64,000 nt of DNA from Brachyspira intermedia PWS/A (GTDB taxonomy: Bacteria; Spirochaetota; Brachyspiria; Brachyspirales; Brachyspiraceae): NCBI RefSeq assembly GCF_000223215.1, contig NC_017243.1:1-64000 (forward strand), written 5' to 3'. The notes beneath the pieces are model-generated. The model was given only the letters and a program-made list of their open reading frames with translations. It was not told the DNA's origin and searched no databases. Shown here piece by piece: positions 45,105 through 54,551 of this stretch. Position 1 is the first letter of the stretch. Each line of letters starts with the position of its first letter. A program made the translations under genes and the position numbers.

Positions 45105-46487
45105 TTATATATTACTCTGCATACTTTTTAAATGCTTTATTTCTATAGTTACCATTATAATAGTAACTATTAAAGCAGCTCCGTCAGCAATAGGACCGGC
45201 ATACATTACGCCATCTATACCGAATATTCTAGGAAGTATTATTATAAGAGGAAGAAGAAATAAAGTCTGCCTAGTTACAGCAAGAAATGCCCCCTTAAAT
45301 GCTTTACCTAAAGAACTAAAGAATGTTCCAGTTACAGGCTGAGCAGCATTGATTATCATAAGCATCATAAATATTCGCATGTACTTTTCAGAGAATTGAA
45401 AATAAAGCTCGCTTCCGTCCCCGAATATAGAAACAATTTGTCTAGGGAAGAATTGAAATAATAAAAATGCAATGAATGTTATGATGCTTGTTATTATGAT
45501 AGTATATTTATATGTTTCAATAACTCTTCCGTAATTTTTTGCCCCATAATTAAAACCTATTATAGGCTGACTTCCTTGAGAAGCTCCTATTACAAAAGAC
45601 ATTACTAGCATATTAACTTTTGCTACTATTCCGGAAACTGCTAAAGGTATATTACCTCCATATATAGAGTTGCTTCCATAGTAGCTAAGTACATTATTCA
45701 TAACAATTTGAAGAATCATCATAGATAAGTTGCTGAATCCTGCAGAAGCACCTAATGCAAATATTTTTAATATTGATTTGAATTCAGGTATAAAGCTTTG
45801 TTTTTCAAATTGAATATTTTTGAATTTAAATATGTATGCGAAAGCTATAAAGAAAGATACATACTGTCCTATAACTGTGGCAAGTGCAGCACCGGCAATA
45901 CCCATTTTAAATACGAATATAAATAAAGGATCTAAAATAGTATTAACAATAGCACCGCTTAAAACTGAAGCCATAGAATATTTGGGACTACCGTCTGCCC
46001 TTATAGTATAACTCATAACCATAGAAAATATATAAGCTGTAAATCCAAAAGAAGTTATATCGGTGTATATTACTGCATAATCTAAAACTTCTTTTGTTGA
46101 TCCGAATGCTATCATTAATTTTGTATTAAATATCTTTACAACTATTGATAATATAATACCAAATACAAAAGATAAAGTAATGCTGTTTCCTATGATAATA
46201 GATGCATGTTTATTTTCGCCTTTTCCTAATAGTATGCTGTAAAGCGAAGCTCCTCCAACACCTAGAAACAATGATATAAATATGCATATTATAGTGAGAG
46301 GGAAGGCCACATTAGTTGCGGCATTCCCATTAATTCCCACACCCTGTCCTATAAATATTTGATCTACTATATTATAAAGAGAGCCCACAAGCATTGATAT
46401 AATACTTGGAGTTCCATATTTAAATAGAAGCCTATGTATCTTTTCATAATACAAAGGGTTTGATGAAACTGACATACATAAATCCAA
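45105..46487 (-). CDS. MATE-family efflux transporter
   Basis: Up to 460 residues; the start may be the Met at 46475 (MSVSSNPLYY). Twelve membrane helices and MATE signatures: FKYGTPSIISMLVGSLYNIV, DQIFIGQGVGINGNAATNVA, and the duplicated second half with QGSQPIIGFNYGAKNYGRV. These are Na+- or H+-driven drug/metabolite antiporters. It is highly similar along its whole length to the next leftward gene, a tandem duplication. Confidence 0.9.
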   Translation of the reverse strand: MDLCMSVSSNPLYYEKIHRLLFKYGTPSIISMLVGSLYNIVDQIFIGQGVGINGNAATNVAFPLTIICIFISLFLGVGGASLYSILLGKGENKHASIIIGNSITLSFVFGIILSIVVKIFNTKLMIAFGSTKEVLDYAVIYTDITSFGFTAYIFSMVMSYTIRADGSPKYSMASVLSGAIVNTILDPLFIFVFKMGIAGAALATVIGQYVSFFIAFAYIFKFKNIQFEKQSFIPEFKSILKIFALGASAGFSNLSMMILQIVMNNVLSYYGSNSIYGGNIPLAVSGIVAKVNMLVMSFVIGASQGSQPIIGFNYGAKNYGRVIETYKYTIIITSIITFIAFLLFQFFPRQIVSIFGDGSELYFQFSEKYMRIFMMLMIINAAQPVTGTFFSSLGKAFKGAFLAVTRQTLFLLPLIIILPRIFGIDGVMYAGPIADGAALIVTIIMVTIEIKHLKSMQSNI

Positions 46488-46552
46488 TAAACATATTAAA
46501 TAAATTCATTATTTATAAAGTATATTTATTTTTCTTACATTTGCAACTTTTT

Positions 46553-47935
46553 TCAATTACTTTTATTCTTTTCAAGTATTTTTAATTTTTTTATTTCTTT
46601 GCTTACCAATATAACAGTAACTATCAAAGCCGCTCCGTCAGCAACAGGTCCGGCATACATTACTCCGTCTATGCCTAATATTCTAGGAAGTATTATTATA
46701 AGAGGAAGTAAAAATATGATTTGTCTTGTCATAGATATAAATGCCCCTTTGAATGCTTTTCCTAAAGAAGTGAAGAATGTACCAGTTACAGGCTGAATAC
46801 CATTTATCACCATTAATGCCATATATATTCTCATGTATTCTTCAGCAAAATGAAAATACAATTCGCTTCCGTCCCCAAATATTCCTACAATCTGTCTTGG
46901 GAATAATTGAAATAAAAGAAAAGCTGTAAATGCCATTATAGTTGTTATTGTTATAGTAAGTTTATATGTCTTTATAACTCTGTCATAATTTTGAGCTCCA
47001 TAATTAAAACCTATTATAGGCTGGCTTCCTTGAGATGTACCTATTATAAAAGCCATTACAAGCATATTGACTTTTGATATGATGCCTGCTACAGCCAAAG
47101 GAATATTTCCTCCGTATATGGAATTAGTACCATAATAGCTAAGTACATTATTCATAGTGATTTGAACGGCCATCATTGCTAATTGATTAAAACCTGATGA
47201 TGAACCTAAAGAAAATATTTTCAATATGTTTTTAGGATCAACTTTAAAATTATCTCTTTCAAAAGTTATATGCTTGAATCTGAATAAATATCTGAAAACT
47301 ATAGCAAATGAAATGAACTGTCCTATTATTGTTGCAAGTGCTGCACCTGACATACCCATATCAAATTTAAATATAAAAATAGGATCTAATATAGTATTCA
47401 CAATGGCACCGCTAAGAACTGACATCATAGAATATTTAGGGCTTCCGTCTGCTCTTATTATATGGCTCATCATCGTAGAAAATATAAATGGTATAAATCC
47501 AAATGCTGTTATATTTGTATATTCAATTGCATAAGGCAAAACCTCTTTTGTAGAGCCAAACATTGTCATGAAATTTTTATTAAAAAGTTTTACTATCACA
47601 GTAAATATAAAACCTAATACAAGTGCAGATACTACGGCATTTCCTATAAATGTAGCAGCTCTTTTATTATTTCCCTGTCCTAACAATATGCTGTACATTG
47701 AAGCACTGCCGAATCCATGAAACAATGCTATAGACATACAAATTATTGTAAGAGGAAAAGCAACATTTGTAGCAGCATTGCCATTAATACCTATTCCCTG
47801 ACCTATAAATATTTGATCTACTATATTGTATAAAGAACCTACAAGCATTGATATGATACTTGGAGTAGCGTATTTAAATAGAAGTTTATATGGTTTTTCA
47901 TAGTATAAAGGATTAGAAACTACATCATTATTCAT
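46553..47935 (-). CDS. MATE-family efflux transporter, tandem paralogue
   Basis: 460 residues, aligning along nearly its whole length with the neighbouring MATE protein (shared NPLYYEK, ATPSIISMLVGSLYNIVDQI and SQGSQPIIGFNYGAQNYDRV). Differences cluster in helices 3-4, where HGFGSASMYSILLGQG replaces LGVGGASLYSILLGKG, which could shift substrate preference. It lies 65 bp upstream of its paralogue and may be co-transcribed with it. Confidence 0.9.
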   Translation of the reverse strand: MNNDVVSNPLYYEKPYKLLFKYATPSIISMLVGSLYNIVDQIFIGQGIGINGNAATNVAFPLTIICMSIALFHGFGSASMYSILLGQGNNKRAATFIGNAVVSALVLGFIFTVIVKLFNKNFMTMFGSTKEVLPYAIEYTNITAFGFIPFIFSTMMSHIIRADGSPKYSMMSVLSGAIVNTILDPIFIFKFDMGMSGAALATIIGQFISFAIVFRYLFRFKHITFERDNFKVDPKNILKIFSLGSSSGFNQLAMMAVQITMNNVLSYYGTNSIYGGNIPLAVAGIISKVNMLVMAFIIGTSQGSQPIIGFNYGAQNYDRVIKTYKLTITITTIMAFTAFLLFQLFPRQIVGIFGDGSELYFHFAEEYMRIYMALMVINGIQPVTGTFFTSLGKAFKGAFISMTRQIIFLLPLIIILPRILGIDGVMYAGPVADGAALIVTVILVSKEIKKLKILEKNKSN

Positions 47936-48085
47936 AAATAAAATCCGTTATATAAAAAATAATTCTATTAAGTATATTATTTTTTTATCGTTTTTTCAAT
48001 AAGAAAAGATTACTATAATAATAACTTGAATATTAAATAATATACAATATAATAGGAAATCTATTTTGATTTTAAGGTGCATAAT

Positions 48086-50065
48086 ATGAATATACTTGAG
48101 AATGTGAGCGAAGTTCAAAGAGAAGGAATACTGCATACAGGAACTCCTTTACTTCTTTTAGCAGGAGCAGGAAGTGGTAAGACTTTAGTTATTACTAGAA
48201 AAATAGCTTATCTTATAAATGAGCTTGAAATAGCTCCTGAAAATATAATGGCTGTAACTTTTACAAATAAAGCGGCACATGAGATGAAAGAGAGAGTATG
48301 CGATTTACTTCCGGATATTAAGCCAAGCAGATTATTTATTAGAACTTTTCACTCTGCATGTTTAAGGATATTAAAAGAGAATGCACATTTCCTAGGCTAT
48401 AAATCTAATTTTCTTATTTTAGATGAAGGCGATAAATCATCAGTTATTAAAAGAATAATGAAAGAAGAGGAAGTTCCAAAGAGTATAGGACAGAAAATTA
48501 TAACTAGATTTATATCCAATGTGAAAAATGGAATAGATGATGGTATAGTTTTCGACAGAGATATTTTTGAAAATGTTTATAAAAAATATACAGAGTATGA
48601 GCTTAATGAAAATGTAATGGACTTTGATGATTTAATTTTAAATACTATAAAATTATTTGAACAAGAAAATAAAGTTTTAAATTATTATAGAAACAGATTT
48701 AAATATATTTTGGTAGATGAGTTTCAGGACACTAATCCTCAGCAGTATAAATTGATAAAATTATTAACTCAGGAGGCAGATAATGATTTAACAGTTGTAG
48801 GCGATGATGATCAGAGTATATATGCATTCAGAGGTGCAGATGTTTTGAATATACTTGATTTTGAAAAAGATTATCCTAATACGAAGATAATTCGTCTTGA
48901 AGAGAATTACAGATGTCCTAAAGATATTGTAGAAGCTGCTTTGAGTGTAATAAAAAATAATGCTAATCGTCATGAAAAGAATGTGTTTTCAAATAAGCCT
49001 AATGAGTTTAAAATAGAAAATTGGATTTGCTACAGTGATTTAGAAGAGGCTAGAAGTGTAGTTAATGAAATAGAATCTTTATTTGATAACGGATTTGAGG
49101 CAAGGGATATTGTGGTATTATTTAGGACAAATAGTCAGTCTAGAGCTTATGAAAAGGAGTTAAGGCTTCATTCTATAAATTATAAAATAGTGGGCGGTGT
49201 AGGATTCTTTGAACGTATTGAAATAAAGGATGCAATTTCTTTTTTAAGGCTTATGACTGGTTTCGGTGATAACTTCAGTGTAAGGCGTACTATAAATGTT
49301 CCGCCTAGAGGAATAGGTGAGAAGAGCTTCAGTAATTTCGAAACTTTTGCAAATACCAGAAAATTAACTCTTTACAATGCTATTGATTATATTGATGAAT
49401 CATCACTTACAAAAAAAGTTATTTCAAATATAAAAGCATATAAAAGTATTATAGAAGAATATGCTGTGAAAATAAAAGAAGATATTATAAACGAAGAAGG
49501 TATTCATATAGAATTATTATTCTTTGAGTTTTTAAAAGATATAGATTATTTTTCAATATTTAAAGGTGATGGAAATGAGAGGGTGATAACTGCAGAAGAG
49601 AATATTAAAGAGCTTTTCAGAGGTTTTTACGATTATAAATCAATGGAGCCTAATGCCACACTTATAACATTTTTAGAAGAAAATACTTTATACAGAGATT
49701 TAACTACCAATGATGATAAGGAAGATTATGTAACATTGATGACTATTCATAATGCTAAGGGTTTGGAATTTGATGTTGTATTTATGACTGGAATGGAGCA
49801 GGGAGTTTTTCCTCATTATTTTTCGCTTGAAGAAGAGAAAGGCATTGATGAAGAGAGAAGACTTTGTTATGTAGGCATCACAAGGGCAAGGCGTAAACTT
49901 TATCTTACATACTCAAAAAAACGAAGGGTAAGCACTGGTATAATGGAGCAGATTCCTTCTTCATTCTTAATGGAGATACCTAAAAAATTAATGCTCATAA
50001 AAGAAAAGGCCAATTATTATTCCGGCAGCTATATGGATATAGACGAAGATGCTTTTGATTATTGA
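48086..50065 (+). CDS. pcrA: UvrD/PcrA/Rep-type superfamily 1A DNA helicase
   Basis: About 659 residues from the ATG at 48086, preceded by AAGGTG. Motif Q and Walker A (LLAGAGSGKTLVITRKIAYL), motif Ia TFTNKAAHEMKER, Walker B VDEFQDTNPQQY, motif III VVGDDDQSIYAFRGAD, motif IV RLEENYRCP, motif V MTIHNAKGLEFDVVFMTGME and motif VI EERRLCYVGITRARRKLYL are all present. It unwinds DNA 3' to 5' in repair and replication restart. It is shorter than typical PcrA (about 720), the difference lying at the C-terminus, and could be called Rep-like. Confidence 0.92.
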   Translation: MNILENVSEVQREGILHTGTPLLLLAGAGSGKTLVITRKIAYLINELEIAPENIMAVTFTNKAAHEMKERVCDLLPDIKPSRLFIRTFHSACLRILKENAHFLGYKSNFLILDEGDKSSVIKRIMKEEEVPKSIGQKIITRFISNVKNGIDDGIVFDRDIFENVYKKYTEYELNENVMDFDDLILNTIKLFEQENKVLNYYRNRFKYILVDEFQDTNPQQYKLIKLLTQEADNDLTVVGDDDQSIYAFRGADVLNILDFEKDYPNTKIIRLEENYRCPKDIVEAALSVIKNNANRHEKNVFSNKPNEFKIENWICYSDLEEARSVVNEIESLFDNGFEARDIVVLFRTNSQSRAYEKELRLHSINYKIVGGVGFFERIEIKDAISFLRLMTGFGDNFSVRRTINVPPRGIGEKSFSNFETFANTRKLTLYNAIDYIDESSLTKKVISNIKAYKSIIEEYAVKIKEDIINEEGIHIELLFFEFLKDIDYFSIFKGDGNERVITAEENIKELFRGFYDYKSMEPNATLITFLEENTLYRDLTTNDDKEDYVTLMTIHNAKGLEFDVVFMTGMEQGVFPHYFSLEEEKGIDEERRLCYVGITRARRKLYLTYSKKRRVSTGIMEQIPSSFLMEIPKKLMLIKEKANYYSGSYMDIDEDAFDY

Positions 50066-50310
50066 TTTTTTAATGATTTAAAAATTTAAATTAACGCACG
50101 GTGAACGGAACTTTATATATAGTTTAAATTATAATTTATAGTTAATTTATATATTTAGTTTTGCTATACGTGCGGTGTACGATCTTTAAATTTAAAATCC
50201 ACTTGGGTGGGTTTCTAAAAATTCTAATGATATAATAAAGAATTAAAAAGTTTGTATTCTATATAAAAACTATAAGTCTTGAGGGTGGGGAGTTGATAAG
50301 AAATTAAACT
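50066..50310. repeat. Mosaic palindromic repeat, copy 9
   Basis: A hairpin (CGCACGG 50096-50102 / CGTGCGG 50169-50175), B (TTGGGTGGGT 50203-50212) and an unpaired C half (GAGGGTGGGG 50281-50290). Confidence 0.7.
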
Positions 50311-50324
50311 TAAAAAATAAATAA

Positions 50325-50362
50325 AAAAGCGGTAAAGTATATCACTCTGCCGCTTTTACTTT
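50325..50362. terminator. Bidirectional terminator
   Basis: AAAAGCGGTAAAGT pairs with ACTCTGCCGCTTTT (one mismatch), between the convergent helicase and membrane-protein genes. Confidence 0.75.
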
Positions 50363-50386
50363 TTAATAATTATATATAATATTAAA

Positions 50387-50905
50387 TTATAATTTTTCTA
50401 AGACTTTTTTAGCAAATACAGCTCCAAAACCTATAACAGCAACAACAACTACTAATTGGAAAATACCTTCTATGATATCATCTAAATTATATAACATATA
50501 ATGCATTCCGAAGAATCTTGAAGAAAATATGAATAATGCTATCAATGCCAATACAGCAATTACAACCATAACTATAAATAGCCTTTTAGAAGATTTACTG
50601 TTTTTTTCTTTAACAACTATAACATCTTTTTTATTATCAGATTCACTTTCATTTGATTTTGATTCTTTATTATCTTTAGCATCTATTTTTTTGAATAAAA
50701 CAATAGCAAACATTATCATTACAGCAAATACTGCTATTTTTAATAATGCCTCTAAAACTTCATCAAAATCATGCATCAAATAAAACATATAATACTGCAA
50801 ACCTAAAAATCTTATAGCCGCTATGAGTAATGCAGCTGCCACAATCGAAGCAGAAATAATTATAAACTTTTTTGATTTTACTACTGACATTATATTATTT
50901 TTCAT
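50387..50905 (-). CDS. Membrane protein with internal duplication
   Basis: 172 residues made of two similar units of about 65 residues, each with two membrane helices separated by a short aromatic/acidic loop: RFLGLQYYMFYLMHDFDEVL in the first and RFFGMHYMLYNLDDIIEGIF in the second. A charged linker (about 75-105, DNKESKSNESESDNKK) joins them. No family recognised. It is the last of three leftward genes that all carry an acidic loop before a membrane helix, hinting at a common membrane assembly. Confidence 0.6.
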   Translation of the reverse strand: MKNNIMSVVKSKKFIIISASIVAAALLIAAIRFLGLQYYMFYLMHDFDEVLEALLKIAVFAVMIMFAIVLFKKIDAKDNKESKSNESESDNKKDVIVVKEKNSKSSKRLFIVMVVIAVLALIALFIFSSRFFGMHYMLYNLDDIIEGIFQLVVVVAVIGFGAVFAKKVLEKL

Positions 50906-50929
50906 AATTCCTCCTTTATCAAAAATAAA

Positions 50930-51487
50930 TTATCTTATTCTTTTTTTATCATCTTTTAATTTATACTCAGGTTTTAATTCATAAACTTTTTCGTATCTCG
51001 GATCATTTTCCCTGCTGTCTATATTACTTTTTACATTATTTGGAAGTCTTCTCTCTCTTCTGTCATAATCTCTCATATCATATTCATATCGCATATCTTC
51101 TTCTTTGATTCTTTCTCTTCTATTATTTCTTTCATTTCTATAATCGTCTTCATAATAGTCATAATCTCTATTACTTCTCATCCTATTATCATAATCATCT
51201 TCATAGTCATCATCATAATAATAATCATCTCTTCTTCTCATTTTTCTTCTTCTGCTTGGCTTTCTGTAATCATCATCTCTGTTACTCTTTCTTATCTTTC
51301 CTGAAGTATTGTCATCTTTCAAAACTTTTTTTATAAAGTATATCACAGCCAGTATTACAACAACCATGAGTATTAGCTTTATTATATCTTCAATAAAATC
51401 ATCTACATCATCTATTAAATCAAAACAGTATAGATTTGCAGCCATAATCAAATTGAAAATAAAAGCCTTTAATCCTAATTTTTTCAT
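50930..51487 (-). CDS. Membrane protein with highly charged Arg/Asp/Tyr-rich tail
   Basis: 185 residues. The N-terminal signal/anchor (MKKLGLKAFIFNLIMAANLY) and an acidic loop (FDLIDDVDDFIEDIIKLI) lead into a second helix. Residues about 65-185 are a low-complexity tail of Arg, Asp, Tyr and Asn (for example RRDDYYYDDDYEDDYDNR). The first 55 residues are clearly paralogous to the 69-residue protein encoded just upstream. The tail is likely disordered and might bind nucleic acid or polyanions; that is speculation. Confidence 0.6.
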   Translation of the reverse strand: MKKLGLKAFIFNLIMAANLYCFDLIDDVDDFIEDIIKLILMVVVILAVIYFIKKVLKDDNTSGKIRKSNRDDDYRKPSRRRKMRRRDDYYYDDDYEDDYDNRMRSNRDYDYYEDDYRNERNNRRERIKEEDMRYEYDMRDYDRRERRLPNNVKSNIDSRENDPRYEKVYELKPEYKLKDDKKRIR

Positions 51488-51520
51488 TACTTACTTTCTC
51501 CCATTAATTTTTCTTTTTTA

Positions 51521-51730
51521 TTATCTTTTATTATCTGTCATCAGAATTATTATCTTTTTTACATACTTTTTGAATATATATACACATGCTGCTATTATTA
51601 CTACGATACCAATTATTTTTGCCAAATCATCAAAAATAAAGTCAAAAGTATCTTCTATTAAATCAAAAGAGTATAAATTGGCAGTCATAATAAAGGCAGA
51701 TACTAAAGCCATTAAACTTAACTTTTTCAT
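51521..51730 (-). CDS. Small membrane protein, paralogue of the neighbour's N-terminus
   Basis: 69 residues: signal/anchor MKKLSLMALVSAFIMTANLY, acidic loop FDLIEDTFDFIFDDLAKIIG, second helix and Lys-rich end. A good AGGAGGT ribosome site precedes it. It is the first of the three-gene set at 50387-51730. No known family. Confidence 0.6.
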   Translation of the reverse strand: MKKLSLMALVSAFIMTANLYSFDLIEDTFDFIFDDLAKIIGIVVIIAACVYIFKKYVKKIIILMTDNKR

Positions 51731-52028
51731 ATTATTACCTCCTTATTAATCCCTTATAATTAAAGTATAGCACATTAAATAAGTTTTGTAAAGGTAAATT
51801 TAAATAAATTTTACAAAAAATATAGTATTGTAAATTAAATGTAAATTAATGTATGATACAAATAATACATTTAAATACCATTTAAAATAATTTTTTATAT
51901 ATAAAGAATAGAATTTATTTGTATATTAATTATTTTATATAAATATGTACAAATGTAAAAAAAATCATTGATTAATAGTTAATATAAAATATAATAGTTT
52001 TAAATAAAAAATATATAGGATAACAGCT
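51731..52028. other. AT-rich divergent promoter region
   Basis: About 300 bases between the divergent small-membrane-protein set and the OppA-like gene. No gene is seen, and no promoter can be placed with confidence. Confidence 0.4.
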
Positions 52029-53642
52029 ATGAAAAAGATTGTAATTATGATTTTATCCATAAGCATGATGTTATTATTTATAGCATGCGGAGGAAAGAAA
52101 AATGAGGAAGGAGCTATATATATTAATGTAGGACCTGAACCTAAAACTATAGACCCTGCTTTAAATTCTACTGTAGATGCTAATATATATATTCAGCATG
52201 TTTTTGAGGGGCTAGCTACTAGAGATAAGGATAATAAAATAGTACCGGGTGTTGCTGAAAGTTGGGATATAAGCGAAGACGGTTTAACTTATACATTTCA
52301 TATAAGAGATAATGCTAAATGGTCTGACGGTAAAAAGATTACAGCAGATGATTTTGTTTATGCTTGGCAGAGAGTAGTTGATCCTGTTACTGCAAGCGAA
52401 TATGCCTATCAATTTGAACCTGTATTAAATGCTATGGATATTAATTCTGGTAAGAAGCCGGTTTCTGAATTGGGTATTAAAGCTATAGATGAAAAAACTT
52501 TGGAAGTAAAATTGAATGCTCCTACAGCTTATTTTTTAGAGTTAGTAGCTTTTTATACTTTTTATCCTGTTAGAAAAGATATGATAGAAGAAAATGGAGA
52601 TAATTGGACACTTTCTCCAGAAACATATATAGGAAATGGACCTTTTATAATGACAGAAAGAAGAACAGATGACAGAATTGTAGTTGAAAAAAATACTAAT
52701 TATTGGAATGTTAATAATATAGTACCTGAAAAGCTAGTATTTATACTTATGCAAAACGGTACTGCTGCAGTTGCTGGAATAAAAGAAGGTTCTTTACATT
52801 TTGCTAATAATCCTCCGCTTCAGGATATTGAAAATTTAAAAAGCGAAGGTTTAATGCATATTTCTCCTTATTTGGGTACATATTATTATTGTTTGAATAT
52901 TACTAATGATATATTAAAAGATGCTAGAGTTCGCAAGGCTTTAACTTTGGCTATAGATAGAAATTATTTAGTAGAACAAGTAACAAGAGCCGGACAGCTT
53001 CCTGCAAGTGCTTGGGTTCCTAGCGGAGTAAATGATGTTGAAGGAGCTGATGGAGATTTCAGAAAGGTAGGTGGTGATTATTACAGTATAAAACCTGAAG
53101 ATTATCAAAAGAATTTGGAAGAGGCAAAACAACTATTAGCAGATGCTGGTTATCCTAATGGAGAAAATTTCCCTGTTATAGAGTTCAAATCAAATTCAGG
53201 AGAGCATATACAAATATTTGAAGCAGTTCAGCAGATGTGGAAAGAGGGACTTGGTATAGATTCTACTATAGCACAGGAAGAATGGGCTACTTTCCAAACT
53301 ACAAGACAAGAGAAAAATTATGTTATAGCTCGTCATGGTTGGATAGCTGATTATAATGATCCTATGAGTTTTTTAGGTGTATTTTTAAGCTATAGCATAC
53401 AAAATAATGGCGGTTACTCTAATAAAGCCTATGATGATAAATTAAAACTTGCTATGTCTACAATAGATCAGGATATAAGAATGAAAGCTATGCATGAGGC
53501 AGAAGATATACTTATGGAAGATATGGGATTAATACCTCTTTATTTCTATACTGATCCTATTATGGTTAGTAAGAAGTTATCTGATGTTATTTATGATCCT
53601 CTTGGAGCTCATAAATTCTACTATGCTAAATTGGCTAAATAA
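52029..53642 (+). CDS. oppA: Oligopeptide ABC transporter substrate-binding lipoprotein
   Basis: 537 residues. The lipobox is FIACG (Cys20). It is an SBP family 5 protein: VGPEPKTIDPALNSTVDANI, VFEGLATRDKDNKIVPGVAESW, DGLTYTFHIRDNAKWSDGKK and ARVRKALTLAIDRNYLVEQV. It captures peptides for an Opp-type ABC importer. The permease and ATPase genes are not adjacent, as is common for extra OppA copies. Confidence 0.9.
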   Translation: MKKIVIMILSISMMLLFIACGGKKNEEGAIYINVGPEPKTIDPALNSTVDANIYIQHVFEGLATRDKDNKIVPGVAESWDISEDGLTYTFHIRDNAKWSDGKKITADDFVYAWQRVVDPVTASEYAYQFEPVLNAMDINSGKKPVSELGIKAIDEKTLEVKLNAPTAYFLELVAFYTFYPVRKDMIEENGDNWTLSPETYIGNGPFIMTERRTDDRIVVEKNTNYWNVNNIVPEKLVFILMQNGTAAVAGIKEGSLHFANNPPLQDIENLKSEGLMHISPYLGTYYYCLNITNDILKDARVRKALTLAIDRNYLVEQVTRAGQLPASAWVPSGVNDVEGADGDFRKVGGDYYSIKPEDYQKNLEEAKQLLADAGYPNGENFPVIEFKSNSGEHIQIFEAVQQMWKEGLGIDSTIAQEEWATFQTTRQEKNYVIARHGWIADYNDPMSFLGVFLSYSIQNNGGYSNKAYDDKLKLAMSTIDQDIRMKAMHEAEDILMEDMGLIPLYFYTDPIMVSKKLSDVIYDPLGAHKFYYAKLAK

Positions 53643-53670
53643 TAAAATTAATTGATTTTTACAATATTGA

Positions 53671-53708
53671 AGGCGGATTTTCTTAAATTTTAGAAAAATC
53701 CGCTTTAT
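53671..53708. terminator. Rho-independent terminator
   Basis: AGGCGGATTTT / AAAATCCGCTTT hairpin with T-rich end, after the OppA-like gene. Confidence 0.75.
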
Positions 53709-53800
53709 TTATGTAATTTTCAATATTAGACATTTTTATAAATTTGTCTTTTTTCTAAAAAATGTTATTATATTAGTATAAAAGTATTTGGAGTTTTGTT

Positions 53801-54118
53801 ATGTTATTAAAGGATAGAAACGGACTTTATAGAGGTAAAGCAACAATAAAAAATTTTCTTAGTTTTGATATTGACATAGAGGCTTTAGTAGATGAAAAAG
53901 GAGATATAAAAGTAACTACAATAGCACCTATAGTAGGTAAGATAAGCCATAGTATATCTCTTGGTTCGGATTATGATAAAGATGATTATGACATGAAATT
54001 TGGAGAGGATATTTTTCATATAAAATTTGATTCTAATAATTCTATAGAAATAGAGCTTCCTGAAAAAATTAGCGGAAGTTTAATAGTAACTAGAAATGTT
54101 GTTTTAAATAGAGTATAA
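53801..54118 (+). CDS. Small cytoplasmic protein, unknown
   Basis: 105 residues, no signal or membrane segment. The sequence is a run of beta strands with charged turns (YRGKATIKNFLSFDIDIEAL, VDEKGDIKVTTIAPIVGKI), like a small beta-sandwich. No family recognised. It has its own terminator and stands between the OppA-like gene and the tRNA. Confidence 0.55.
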   Translation: MLLKDRNGLYRGKATIKNFLSFDIDIEALVDEKGDIKVTTIAPIVGKISHSISLGSDYDKDDYDMKFGEDIFHIKFDSNNSIEIELPEKISGSLIVTRNVVLNRV

Positions 54119-54121
54119 AAT

Positions 54122-54165
54122 AAAAATCAGTTCTTTAAAATAAGATTAAAAGAACTGATTTTTTA
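54122..54165. terminator. Rho-independent terminator
   Basis: AAAAATCAGTTCTTT / AAAGAACTGATTTTT perfect 15-bp stem followed by a T run. Confidence 0.85.
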
Positions 54166-54275
54166 TATATTTGTATAGAAAAAAGTTTTATTATAAATAA
54201 ATAATCTTATTTGCTTTATTTAACAACTGAACAACCGAGGTACAAACTATAGTAAATGATATTTAATTAGGGTAT

Positions 54276-54349
54276 TGGGCCAGCAGGGACTTGAACCCCG
54301 GACCCGATGATTATGAGTCATCTGCTCTAACCGACTGAGCTACTGGCCC
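54276..54349 (-). tRNA. tRNA-Met (anticodon CAT)
   Basis: On the minus strand the acceptor stem GGGCCAG pairs perfectly with CTGGCCC. It is followed by a D-arm (GCTCAGTCGGTTAGAGC), anticodon stem GATGA/TCATC with loop CTCATAA (CAT), variable GGGTC and a T-arm with TTCAAGT. The discriminator is A and CCA is not encoded. The body is more like elongator tRNA-Met than the CAT-type tRNA-Ile, but the lysidine-modified isoleucine form cannot be fully excluded. Confidence 0.9.
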
Positions 54350-54551
54350 CTAGTTCTTAAGAAAAATCTTCTTTCGATTTGAGTATTATAAAATAATTAT
54401 AAAAAAAGTCAATACTTAAACGATAATTTTTTTATTTTTTATATAAATAGTATATTAAATGCTTTTTTGTATATTTACTATTGACTTATAGAAATAAATT
54501 TACATAATAAGTTAATATATAGCAAAAATACATGAAGGGAGTATGTTTATT

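Noticed and set aside
54276-54349. tRNA-Ile (CAT, lysidine) instead of tRNA-Met
   Set aside because: The anticodon stem and variable loop look more like elongator Met. The alternative is kept only as a caveat.
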